Of a DNA stretch of 64,000 nt, positions 23,428 to 33,772 are shown one piece after another. Position 1 is the first letter of the stretch, and every line of letters begins with the position of its first letter. Below the pieces are notes generated by a model. It was not told the origin of the DNA. It worked only from the letters and a program-made list of their open reading frames with translations, and did no database searches. The translations under genes and the position numbers were made by a program. Origin of the DNA: Zymoseptoria tritici IPO323 (taxonomy: Eukaryota > Ascomycota > Dothideomycetes > Mycosphaerellales > Mycosphaerellaceae); the NCBI RefSeq assembly GCF_000219625.1, contig NC_018217.1, positions 3,100,001 to 3,164,000 of the forward strand, read 5' to 3'.

Positions 23428-23724
23428 ATGGCTTTCGTCCTTGTCTGGGCCGGAGTCATGATCAAAGAGAAGGTGGAAGATCGCAAAGAACGAAAGCGCA
23501 TGAAGCAAGTGAATATTGATCGGAAGTACAAGGAACTGCAGGAAGAGACGCAGAGGAGACTCAGTCGGACGGCGAGTGGAGGGTTAGTGGTTGTCGACGA
23601 CTCCGATGGCGAGAGGAGTGGGACGGAGTGGGCGGAGGAGTATGTGAGGAGGGAGGACGAAAAGCGGCGAGAACAAGAGGAGAAGGCGGCGAAGAGGAGG
23701 CATTTGAGCAAGATATTGGGATAG
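23428..23724 (+). CDS. Small charged coiled-coil hypothetical protein
   Basis: 98 aa from an ATG in an ideal context (gccaccATGg). A short hydrophobic N-terminus (MAFVLVWAGVMI) is followed by a strongly charged helical region (KEKVEDRKERKRMKQV), a short loop with VVVDDSDGE and a Glu/Arg/Lys-rich C-terminal helix. It could be anchored or peripheral at a membrane, or a soluble coiled coil. I do not recognise the family. Confidence 0.55.
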   Translation: MAFVLVWAGVMIKEKVEDRKERKRMKQVNIDRKYKELQEETQRRLSRTASGGLVVVDDSDGERSGTEWAEEYVRREDEKRREQEEKAAKRRHLSKILG

Positions 23725-24630
23725 TGTACATGACGTGAAGTGGCCGCTGGGAAAGAAGGCAGATGCTTGTAAGATGAAAATGGACGAAAGAGACAAGCGT
23801 ATGAGAGTGAGACTGGGCAAAGAACACAGCGTACGAGCTCTTGAGATTTATCGGAGCAGAATAATAAGGGTTGAAGGAGGATACGACGATTGATACCCCG
23901 AACGACAACTTTGATCTATCTTTTACAGGTCTGACATCGAAATAAAGAGAGCACTCAGAACTGGGCACCACGAACTGCATAACTGTTGATGACCGATGGA
24001 CCTGGCCAAACCTTGACTGCGAATATGACTCGTGCAGCAAGGATAAGATGTCTTGCAGACAGCGGTGTCGTCCGATGACCGGTCGACTAGGTCACTATCG
24101 AGGAGTTCGAACAACAAGCTCGGGATAAGCACTACGCCTCAGAGCTCAATTCCTCGTCGACCAGTCAACAGATCCTCTGCTCTGCAATATACACAAGGAA
24201 TCCCAAGCTGTCTTAACCACGGGACTTGCTTCGGCACATCGTATCGCTCAGTTGACTTCCGTCTCGTCATCAACGTGGAAGCCACGTAACATGTGCCTCC
24301 GTCGAACTTCCGGGCGAGGCCGTTCGTTTCTGCTGGCAACTTGGACCGCATCGCCAACACACCGCTTCTTGCGGCATTTCAGTACCAGCGACAAGGGGGA
24401 GACGATATCTGCATTCCCTTGGGTCAACGGCCAATTATTTTCCTGCCACTGCTAAAGGCTTGTGTTAAAAGAGAGGAACGTGCAAGATCGATTGGTACCT
24501 GCAAGCAGAGACGACAGCGTACAACGAGCCATTCATCTTGAGTGCTTTTCCCCATCTTTGGGCAGCCACACCCGGCGCCGGAGGACGTCTCATCAGATCC
24601 AGCTCCCAGCAAGCCACATTCGCAAACAAC
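23725..24630. other. Intergenic, nothing specific seen
   Basis: No gene, repeat or RNA motif that I can support. Confidence 0.4.
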
Positions 24631-24897
24631 ATGGCTGAAGTCGAAATAAGCGAACTACTGGAGCGAGTCCGGCGAAATCACCCAAACACCTTCAGGCGAC
24701 CTGGAGCACTAGGAGACACCGACTCCCACGGCCACATGTGGTATTGCTTTGCCGACCACTGCACTCCCGGATACAAAGATCACAGAAGCTTCAACAGTCA
24801 TAAAGCTATGCTGCAGCATCTGAAGGCCCGACATTCGTGGCAGTTGGAGCTTGCTCAAGCTCCTTTCAAATGCTCAGACCCTGACGACATGTATTGA
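24631..24897 (+). CDS. Small protein with one C2H2-like finger
   Basis: 88 aa from the ATG at 24631; the frame is open further up but without an ATG. A possible finger reads MWYCFADHCTPGYKDHRSF followed by SHKAMLQHLKARH, that is C-X4-C, a 15-20-residue spacer and H-X3-4-H spacing at the end. The N-terminal helix ISELLERVRRNHP may mediate contacts. One finger is seldom enough for specific DNA binding, so RNA or protein binding is as likely. No relative recognised. Confidence 0.5.
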   Translation: MAEVEISELLERVRRNHPNTFRRPGALGDTDSHGHMWYCFADHCTPGYKDHRSFNSHKAMLQHLKARHSWQLELAQAPFKCSDPDDMY

Positions 24898-26026
24898 CAG
24901 GGCTTCGCATCCAATCACGCACTGGTCCGGCATTGTTTTCTCATTGGATGAGATGATGTCAACATGATTCTTCACAGGCCAATGGCAACCCGGTTCAAGA
25001 ACCAGGTCATGGATCACCCGCATCTCTCGCAAGTCACATGTCTCGTTCCGTACCCAGCCTCGTTGAAGGTGTGCGAGGTAGAGCGCTTGCACCTTTACCT
25101 GCATGTGGTGACATGCAGCGGAGACACTTCGTTCAGCGACAGCCTGCAAGCACCTATACATGCTTCATGTACTTACTTTTCATAGCTGACGACACTGCTC
25201 GTTCAGCCCGACGTTTTCTAATCTAGGCTTCCTTGCCCGGTACTTTTCTCGACGATGATCGGCAACGTGGCGGTGACACATTGATACATGTATCTAGCAA
25301 TGCATGTATGCAACGATCTATCCCTACCATCGGTGACATGCAACGTCGACGCCGAAAGCACAGCCGTTGCACGATCCTGAGGGCCACTACCTTCACCTCG
25401 CTAGCCGCGTTTTTGGGGTGCTGCGGAAAGTGTGGGTCACCAACCTTGAACAAGGATGTGGTAGACAGCACTGCCAAAAGCATGGAGAGGAGGGGAGGAC
25501 GAAAGGCGCAAGGATGGATGAGTTACAAACGCTGATGCGCAGCAGAAGGCACCGCCGCAAGACTGGAGGTGGGACGAGAGACGCTGCAAATGCGCAGCAG
25601 ACGAGTGAACAGCAAAATGATTCATTCGTGGGAATTATGACTTCTTCTACAGCGTAGCCTGCCGCTGTTCATTCCAAAACAAGGGCAATGCCACCATCAG
25701 TCGTGCGCGAACACATGTTTCCGCCTGCGGAAATCTGCGTAGCCTTCAACGCAACTCCTGGAGAGCAAGGACCATCCACTTCGTCGTCGTCTTCTTCGTC
25801 CGCGTCATTAGTTCCTCGCTCCTCGCTCGCTTCCTCTTCATCTCCTCGTTTACTGAGCGCAGGAAATGTATGCTGATTTTTATTACTTCATCTCGTCGTG
25901 CAAATAAACAGACCGTACCGCCCCTCCCTCGACCCGGTGGTATCGTGCGTGAAATCAAAATCCAAACCCCGATCATCCCAATGCGTCGGGATGCTGATCC
26001 CGTTGTAGCCGCCATGTCGTGTCAAT
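24898..26026. other. Intergenic, nothing specific seen
   Basis: 3' regions of two converging genes. A short (gtc)n-like run near 25780 is the only simple repeat noticed. Confidence 0.4.
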
Positions 26027-27301
26027 CTACCGAGCTCTCGATGTTGGAGGTTGAGGCGACTCGTCGCCGCCGGTCATCTCGGTATCGGGTTCCAGCTGGT
26101 CGAGGCAGTTCAGGAGTACTGCGACTTCGGTCAGTATTTGAATGGTCACGAGTGATCGAAGCAACGTACAGTCCATGATCTCCTCCTCCGCGACGCCCAT
26201 TTGATAGTCCACCAGACCTTTGTTCTCGACACTGTCGCAAAGTCTGACCAATTCTCTAGAAAGATGCTCCAATACTTGCGCACTCATGATCGAACGCGGC
26301 TCAACCAAAGTTTGATGCGTGCGCATCATTTCTTGAGCCATGTCGTACTGCATCTGCAGCGTTACCAGCCAGGCACGGTTGAATTCGTCCCAAAGACGGA
26401 CGCGCTCGTCATGCACCGTATCGTCGTCTTTGGTCAGGCCTGATCCTACCGAGTCAGCAAGTTTCAGTTATGGATGGATCGTCTTCGCGATGTGCGTTTC
26501 ATGCTCACCTAAAGCTTCTGCATTGCCTATCAAGTAGTGTGAAACTTCCAGAAGGAGGTTTCCCACTTCATGCAGCGAACCTTCCCGTGCTTGCGTGAAG
26601 ATGGTCCGCATTTGTGCTTGATAACTGCTCCACGCTTGGTCGGCAGATTGGTTTGATGGCGTGTAATGGGTATAAGCGGAGTATGTGGGTTGTGTAGGAT
26701 CCATCATTGTGCTGCCGTAGGGTTGAGAGGTTGAGGAAGCCGCAGGAGGATATCCAGACGGCTGATATTGCGATGGAAGATGCGGCGCTGCTAAATCAGA
26801 TGCGGTTGCACTCCCGCCAACGCTGTGGCTCGGAAGATAGTACTGAGTCTGTGGAACGCCATATTGGGATGCGAGTGTCTCAGAACCGGGTCCAGAGCGT
26901 TGGGAGTACCGTGATACTTGATCGTACGGCGATTGTGCTTGCGGAACTGACGGCCACAGAACACTTGCGCTTCCGTATGATTGGTACTGCGAAGATTCCT
27001 GCTGTCGCGGCACTTCTGACGCCTGCAGATCGCTTGCATACTGCATTGACGGCGCAGATCCAGAGCCGGCTGCGCCATACTGCGAAGTCCCTGCGGCAAA
27101 GCCGAATGCTTGCGGATCGCTGCTAGCTCTTCCCGATGATGGTAATGTGGTGGGTGTTTGTTGCCCATATGTTGACTGCCGAAAGCGCTCGGCGCCGTAC
27201 TGTCCCGGAGTCGATGCGCCGGCTTGCGCCGGTTGCTGTTGTTGTTGTGCGCCGTACGGATTCTGCGCGTACTGTCGTCGAGACGAATCATTGTATTCCA
27301 T
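26027..27301 (-). CDS. Gln/Ser/Tyr-rich conserved fungal protein (three exons)
   Basis: Exons complement(26509..27301, 26170..26439, 26027..26118), 384 aa, with introns of 69 and 51 bases in phase. The N-terminal two thirds is low-complexity, rich in Gln, Ser, Tyr and Pro (starting MEYNDSSRRQYAQNPYGAQQ). The C-terminal third is ordered and helical: SSYQAQMRTIFTQAREG, HYLIGNAEALGLTKDDD, WDEFNRAWLVTLQ and LVRLCDSVENKGLVDYQMGV. The frame stays open to an ATG at 27625, but that extra 108 residues looks like pyrimidine-rich leader. I believe similar uncharacterised proteins occur across filamentous ascomycetes; function unknown. The prion-like tract plus helical end suggests a nuclear or RNP role (speculative). 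Confidence 0.7.
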
Positions 27302-30300
27302 CACAGGATCCAGCGCGTCCCGCCCGCTGTCCGGATCGAACCCTTTCCGCAACGCCGATGGCGAGAAAGGCGGTGATGCATAGACGGTCGCCACTTTTTC
27401 GGTCGTGAAGGGACGAGGCTTGCGCCGAGGTGTTGGTAAAAAGGTCGGAAAATTTGACGATACACCGCGTGTTATGACAGCGATGGATCGTTTCCGAAAA
27501 GCGGACAACGACGTAAGTTGGCGGTCCGGGTAGTTGCCAGTGGACGTGCGAGAGATGTTAAACTTGGTCGAAAGAGGCTCCTGCGCAGTGAATGAAGTTG
27601 GCTGGATGCCTGTTGCTGGGAACACCCAAGTTGGCCGTGTTATAGCCTGGTCGATCTAAGCAATACTGCCAACACAGTGTACCCGGTTGTCAATCAGGCA
27701 CGAAAGGGTAGCGCGCAGGTCTTGAAATGTAGTGCGTTGGGTGCCGAGCAAATGTCTCGTCTAGTCGGAGAATCGTTCAAACAGTGATGCAGAGTTTGTC
27801 GTTCGAGATTTGGTCGTGTCGTTGATTGCCAAGTTTGGAGCGATGTGAAGCAAGCGAATGAAGAGAAAAGCCAGTGCTGAAAGCGGGACGAAACGAGTGA
27901 CGGTCGAAACTGCTATGAGATTGGCAGCTCAAAATGAAGGGCGGTGCGTGGCCAGCAGGCGTGACGTCGGCCGGTGGCGCGGGGTTGTTGCTGAGGTCGC
28001 TGAGGTTGCTCGGGTTGATGATCTGGGCAGGGAATCAACCTGGGAAGCCGTGCAGATGGTGGCCCGGGCGAGGACCAGGAGATAACGATGTAATAGGATT
28101 GATTTGGAAAGATGCAAGGCATGAAACTGCGAGGGGAGGCCAAAGCGAGAGTCGGCCAGTTTAGAACGTGCACGGTGAGGCGGGGCAAGTGCTGTCACAC
28201 GGTCCGCGGTGAGAGTGAGGCTCGAGGAGGGCGCAGGCGCGGGAAGTGGCGGAGAGCGCACGTCGTGCGGCGGTTGACGGTCCAGAACTTCAGCAGAGGT
28301 CGTAGTAGCCTCTGGCCATGCTTTGCGAGGTGAGAGGGGATTGCGAACAGTTGTATTGGAGGGGATGTCAGGAACCCACCAATCACTTACTCGATGTTAC
28401 ACCAAAAAGAGCCTCCAACCAGACTCGAGGGCACGCACGATTCGCTGCGGCTATCGTGCATAGCATAAAGATGCTATGCTGCAGATTCGCGCGAGAGTCG
28501 AGTCCAAACCGCCTTGCGCCGCTTTGCAATTGCGCTCCCTACAAAGTCAGTGCTAAGCATCGCCGCCGTTTGTGGCAGTTCATCACCATTCATCACCATT
28601 CATCGACAACGGTCGAGTGTCAGGGATCATCACGCAAGAGAGGCGCGGGTTGGAGACAGCCCTCCTGGTCATTGGTCAGATCTAGTGTTCGAGCGGTCGA
28701 CGGGTGCGCTGGATGATACTGACCGCATGTCAAGAGCCAGGATCGTTGTTTGGTCATTGTCCGAGCTGGAACTTGACGTACCTCTCTTCCCTCGCTGCTA
28801 AAAATGTACCTGACCGTCGATCCACTGTTCGACTTGGGCATGAGAGCTGCCCAGTGATCAGTCGCCTCGATCTCCATCTCCCCGGTCGAGCCGAGGCGTT
28901 CACACCGTTATCAACGACGAGGCTGCTGGGCCCTCCCACGACAAGGGTCCCAGCTAGAGTCCTTCTTCAAAAGCTGTCGGCGGCGCATGACATTTCTCTA
29001 ACACGCCCCACGAGCGTGCTGCATGACTGAACGAAGAGAGATCTCCCGCCGTAGAAGGTTCGACGCTGCATGTCATGCCCCGGACCTGCATGAGCGCTGC
29101 GCGTGTCTTGAGCCATGATCCTGGTTGCGAACCATCCGACTGGTCACACAACGACGCCATCGATCGCAGCGTCGGCTCTGGCGGAGGATCCTACCCATGC
29201 AGATACCAGCATGCCGTCCGTCATCACAATCCGTCGGGCAGCTTGCTTTTTTCGTGATCCTGGAAGCTGGGTCGGGCTCACGCGCGGTGGTCCGGATACG
29301 TGCAATCCGGTGCCGCTCCAGGGCGCAGCCCGACGAGACATGGAGCGTGACGTTCCGGTGCCTGCTCCGAGTCCTCTCGCCCTTGCATGAGTACGATTGC
29401 CGCACCATTAGACGCTAGGTTGTATCATCCGCCGGTGCAGACAGGTCGAATGAATAACTTAGCACGAACCTTGTGCGGTGCCGAATAAGCTATTCCCGGA
29501 CTCCCACGCTAACGAACCTTGTGCTCTCCCTCAACCTCAAACATGCATCGAAAACATCTGCCGACATGCAACCTTCGTGGAAAGAGCGCAATGCAATCAG
29601 ATTCAGGGAAGGTCCAAACGCGTATGTCGTATTTAGAAAGACATCCTAATCTTCGAAGACACCCCAGAAATTCGACGACACCCCAGCCTAGCGGTGTCTC
29701 GCCTAACCGGTCGCTGTTCCCCTCGCCCAAAGTGGTACTTGCAGCTCGGTTATACGACAGCATCGCTTCCGCTATGGGGTACATCGGAGAATGGCTGCGA
29801 AACATGAAACAGAAGCGAGATAAATTGCGACAGCCGAACTGTATTCGAAGTCTAGACTACAGGCATGCCGATGGTGCAATATTGCAGAACATCTGCCGAC
29901 GTTCCATGTGCCTCAGAAAGGGCATTGCATGCATCCTGCTCAATGCGCAGGAACGCTGCCTTGATACATCGCATTTCATACACCGCAAAGTTGACGGAAA
30001 CGTATCACATCAAGGACTCCAAAACTTGAAGGATAGCGTTTCACTCTGAAACAAGCGAGTCGACCTGCGGACCTTCGGATTTGTCCGATCGAGCCCTATA
30101 CCACATCAGCCTTATACCATTATCACCGGGATCTCATCACATCGAGAGACGTAATCCCCGCCGCTTCCATCCACACAAGAACCCGACCTCATCACTGCCG
30201 AAGCCGGTGCAACTTGAGACACACCGACACACCGCACCAACACGTTCGTCCTTCAAAACAGTCAATGTCGGTGTGGTATATAGGTGGAAGGACGTACAAG

Positions 30301-30693
30301 GAACTTCCTTGCTGGCACTGATGGCGAGACCACATGATCATCTCAATTGAAGTCGGGACTTTTTCCTCTGATATACCAATTTCGTGCTCGAGGACACCGC
30401 CTGTTCTATTCGTCGACAGTCGTCATGGAATGGAATTTCAGTAAGCCATGCAGTGCCGCGGAGACGCCATCATAGTACTCGTTCTTTTTTCGGATCGTCA
30501 AGTATACGTCTTCTATTTATTTTCCTTGCGTCAATGCATCCCACATCGTGGAGGATGCGAATTCTGGGTATCTCATGTCATTTCCATGCCCACGCCGTAC
30601 AATCAAAGTGTTGAAAGTTGTTGAAACGTCGGGCGCCCGTCAGATAATGCCAAATCGAATCGGGAGCCTCGACATGCTGCTACGCGTCACCAT
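27302..30693. other. 3.4-kb gene-poor stretch
   Basis: The first ~320 bases may be 5' leader or an N-terminal extension of the Gln-rich gene. The rest holds only overlapping short frames. The largest (29519-30049, plus) starts at TTG and lacks motifs. Composition is normal, not RIP-like. Confidence 0.4.
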
Positions 30694-32066
30694 TTACGCC
30701 TTGGAATAGGTCTTCTTTGGGTATGGGACGCTGTGCAGAAGGTCAGTACAAAGAAATCTGGCCGCCAACTTCTGGACTACTCACGATGGTCCCAACTCGC
30801 GCAGGCTCAGCGCCGCAAGCCACTGTCCCATGTCGACACAAGTCTCGAGGCTGGCGTTCTTCACGATACCAGCAACGAAGCCTCCCGCGAACATGTCACC
30901 AGCACCGTTGGTGTCGTTGATCTCGCTCTTCGGAATCTGGTGCACAGGGAACGTCTTGACCTCATCCTCGCCCTGCACGGCAATGATGGTTGGGTCGGTC
31001 CCCTGAGTGATGATCGCAATACGCTTTCGCTGCTTGTTCTCCTTTGGCAAGTTGGCGAGCGCTTTGGCGATGGTTGGGATGTCGTGGGTATTCAGGTCGT
31101 GAGAGTCAGCGTACGCGGCGGCCTCGGTCTCGTTACCGACGACGTAATCCCAGTATGGAGCAACCTGATCGAGCTGATCCTTGAAGAATTGGGGAATGAA
31201 AGGCGCCGAGAGGGAGAAAATGTATGGCTGGATCAGGATTGGTCAGTGGTTGTCAATGATCTCAGCACACCGCCTGGGACCATTGACTTACCTTGTTCTT
31301 CTCCGCAGCTTCCTTGCCAAGAGCAAGAGCGGCCGGCACGCACACCGTCAAGTGGTATCCACCGACGTAGTATGCCTTGGCCTTCTCAACTACGCTCCAG
31401 TTCTCCTTCAAGTGCTCAATCTTGTAGCAGTTCGCTGCTGCGAGGTCTGTGCACATGCTGCGGTCATGTCCAGTGATGATCACACCACAGCGTCCGGTGG
31501 GCTGCTCTGTGTCGTAGAGGTACCGAACAGCGAGGCCAGCAGCTTTGTTGGCCTCGAGAAGTGTCTCGGCGTACTTGTCCTTTCCGACACAGCCGAAGAA
31601 CACCACGGAGTCGGCTGGGAGGAGGTACTATTGAGAGCGACTTCCGTCAGCCGTGGTCTGCCAGATCCCGCCATCGCACGCTTCGCGGCTAGAATGACAA
31701 GGTTCCACCAAACTGTATGTTCCATTTCTTTTCATTGCAGAGCATACCTGAGCGCCTCTTGCTGTGTTCTGAGCAGCACCACCCGCGATCAACTTCGCAT
31801 TGCGGTTCTTGATAAGCTCCTCGTAGAGGGTCATGTGCTGCTTCTCGGCGAGAATGGCGTCGTTGGCCTTGAGGCCGTACTCCTTGAGGAGAGCCTCATC
31901 TCTGTGTGCATACAATGCTCCGGTCAGCAATCTTCGTGTATGGCAATTGCAGGCTTGTCCTGGCTTGCCATTGAGGTGGGAATGGGAAGTGCACTTACCC
32001 CTCGCCCTGGATGTCGAGAAGAGGATTCTCCAAGCAGAGAAGCTCGTAGCTATCGTTGGCAGACAT
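30694..32066 (-). CDS. ADO1: Adenosine kinase (five exons)
   Basis: Exons complement(31999..32066, 31748..31901, 31292..31627, 30785..31227, 30694..30730), 345 aa, with introns of 97, 120, 64 and 54 bases all in phase. PfkB-type sugar kinase phosphorylating adenosine to AMP with ATP, keeping the methyl cycle free of adenosine. The N-terminus has ENPLLDIQGEG, then the PfkB-1 signature GGAAQNTARGAQ. The anion-hole and catalytic motif DTNGAGDMFAGGF follows, with the base Asp at about residue 297. The C-terminus LRELGPS is completed by a 12-codon last exon (VPYPKKTYSKA). Length matches the family. It is divergent from the proteasome chaperone gene across 359 bases. Confidence 0.95.
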
Positions 32067-32425
32067 GTCCGTGATGTGGTTATTGTGCTGAATGTAGGAA
32101 GATTTTGATTGTGTCGTAGAAGAGAGGGAGAATGGGGCTTCAATGATGTCCTGTTTTTTGAGGGTCCCTCGGAATTTGTCCCACCAAAACGCCCCGCCCT
32201 TTGAGGTCATCCAAGTCATCCAGAGAGACGCTAGCAGAGCTAGACATCACTCTTTCAATCAACCTCATGCCTTGATTCATCAAGGACAACAGACGTCGAT
32301 CGAAAGTCGAAACGATCCGGAGTCCTCCACAAACTTCATAAACGTTGCTCAGGATGCCCTGAAACCTCCGCAATATCTTACATCGACATCGCCCCACTCG
32401 TTCGTCGAAAACAACAATCAACAAC
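32067..32425. promoter_or_regulatory. Shared promoter of ADO1 and proteasome chaperone
   Basis: 359 bases between two divergent starts. No TATA box or known operator is recognisable. Confidence 0.5.
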
Positions 32426-32899
32426 ATGGCCACCTCGACCTTACCAGCTCCGACCGCATTCCCTTCTCCATTCCCAGTACCCTCAAAATCAACCAGCGGC
32501 CACATCAACGGAGTCCTCACCGAAGTCTCATCCATGGTCTTCTCCGACAAAATACTCATCACAATCTCTCAAGCCGGCAAGCTCGCACACTGGGTCCACG
32601 TGCCACTCGCGACAGCGACGGCCGATCCGCTTTCCGGACCAATTGCAAACTCGTCTTCCGAGAACGAGTTCCTGCCAATGAGCCATCTGACAGCGACCAC
32701 TGTTCTGGGCGGAACCAGACGGGACGACGAGATCATAGGTCAGACTTTGGCTACTACGATTGCTAGTGCCCTTTTGGTGAAGAGACCTCAGGAGGAGCGT
32801 CTGCTTGTGATCGGCGCGGGGTGGGTGAACGCTGCCGAGACTTTGACGGGGAGGGCTCAGTTTGAAGAGGTTCTTGGGCTGGTTTTGGAGGTTTTGTGA
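32426..32899 (+). CDS. Proteasome assembly chaperone 3-like protein
   Basis: 157 aa, single exon. After a Pro/Ser-rich N-terminus the protein reads HINGVLTEVSSMVFSDKILI, then SQAGKLAHWVHVPL, a two-residue-type Gly turn region and a C-terminal helix with RLLVIGAGW. This resembles PAC3/Pba3 chaperones, which with PAC4 guide alpha-ring assembly of the 20S proteasome in the cytosol. Length suits the family. The call rests on remembered motif similarity. A PAC4 partner is not in this window. Confidence 0.7.
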   Translation: MATSTLPAPTAFPSPFPVPSKSTSGHINGVLTEVSSMVFSDKILITISQAGKLAHWVHVPLATATADPLSGPIANSSSENEFLPMSHLTATTVLGGTRRDDEIIGQTLATTIASALLVKRPQEERLLVIGAGWVNAAETLTGRAQFEEVLGLVLEVL

Positions 32900-33772
32900 G
32901 GCAGAGTGGACCCACTACGGTCACACGTTTTGTGCAGCCGAGAAATGTTCGGCTATATTGCGCTCCATCGGAACAACGCTCAAGTGAGGGAGATAGCTTC
33001 TGGTCACTGCGAACTCCCAATCCCTGGACGCTCTATCGGCTGAGATACGGTACCATGTATCTGGAAAGGCCTGGGACAGCCACAGTACGCTCAAGCGAAG
33101 TCGAGGAACACGAGGAAATGCTCTCTGATCATGGACCCGCAACAATGGACAGACGAACAAAATCGCGAGTCCTCAAGGAGATCAGCGGATGAGAAGTGGT
33201 TCCATGGCAAGCTATTCCATCTCGCACTCCTGACAAGACACAATGCCAGCGGGAAGCCATCTTCTACTCCGGACAAGACACAATGCCAGCGGGAACACCA
33301 CCTTACCCCAAAGTCGGCGTATCTACGGACTCGAAACATCACGAACCACGAACCGGGCTGGATGGGCGTGGACTTTCGTGCCGCCCGTGCCACTTGGCCA
33401 CGAGGCAGTGACTACAGGCTCGGCACGATACCTGGCTGGTCTGTGAAAGTAGGCCGTGGACCTGGCGATATGAATTCATGGAACAATATCATGAATACTC
33501 TCCACCGTTCCGGGTTTCACTCCTATTCTCTCCGATCTTGTGAATGACATCTTCCTCCCTCCTCATTCCTATGCCAACACGATGTAAACTACGTACAATT
33601 TTCGTCAATATCACCCGCGCCTACGACTCCACTCGATACAATGTCGTTCAATTTCGCGGCGCCAACATGCAGCAACGCCTTGCTCATGGAACCCCAACGC
33701 CGTACAAGAAGAATCAACTTTCAAGACCGTACACTCACCGACGCCAGCGCCAGTCCCTTCGCACTCTTTCCA
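32900..33772. other. Intergenic with a 40-base-period duplication
   Basis: Between converging genes. The 23-base segment beginning gacaagacacaatgccagcg occurs at 33232-33254 and again at 33272-33294, so one 40-base unit is locally duplicated. Nothing else seen. Confidence 0.5.

Noticed and set aside
27302..27625. N-terminal extension of the Gln-rich protein to the ATG at 27625
   Set aside because: The frame is open, but the extra 108 residues look like translated pyrimidine-rich leader; the ATG at 27301 gives a more natural start. Not excluded.
29519..30049. 176-codon plus-strand open frame
   Set aside because: Begins at TTG, has no domain-like pattern and lies in a gene-poor stretch with many overlapping frames.
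33232..33294. CRISPR-like repeat
   Set aside because: Only two repeat copies in a nuclear fungal genome; better explained as a tandem duplication.
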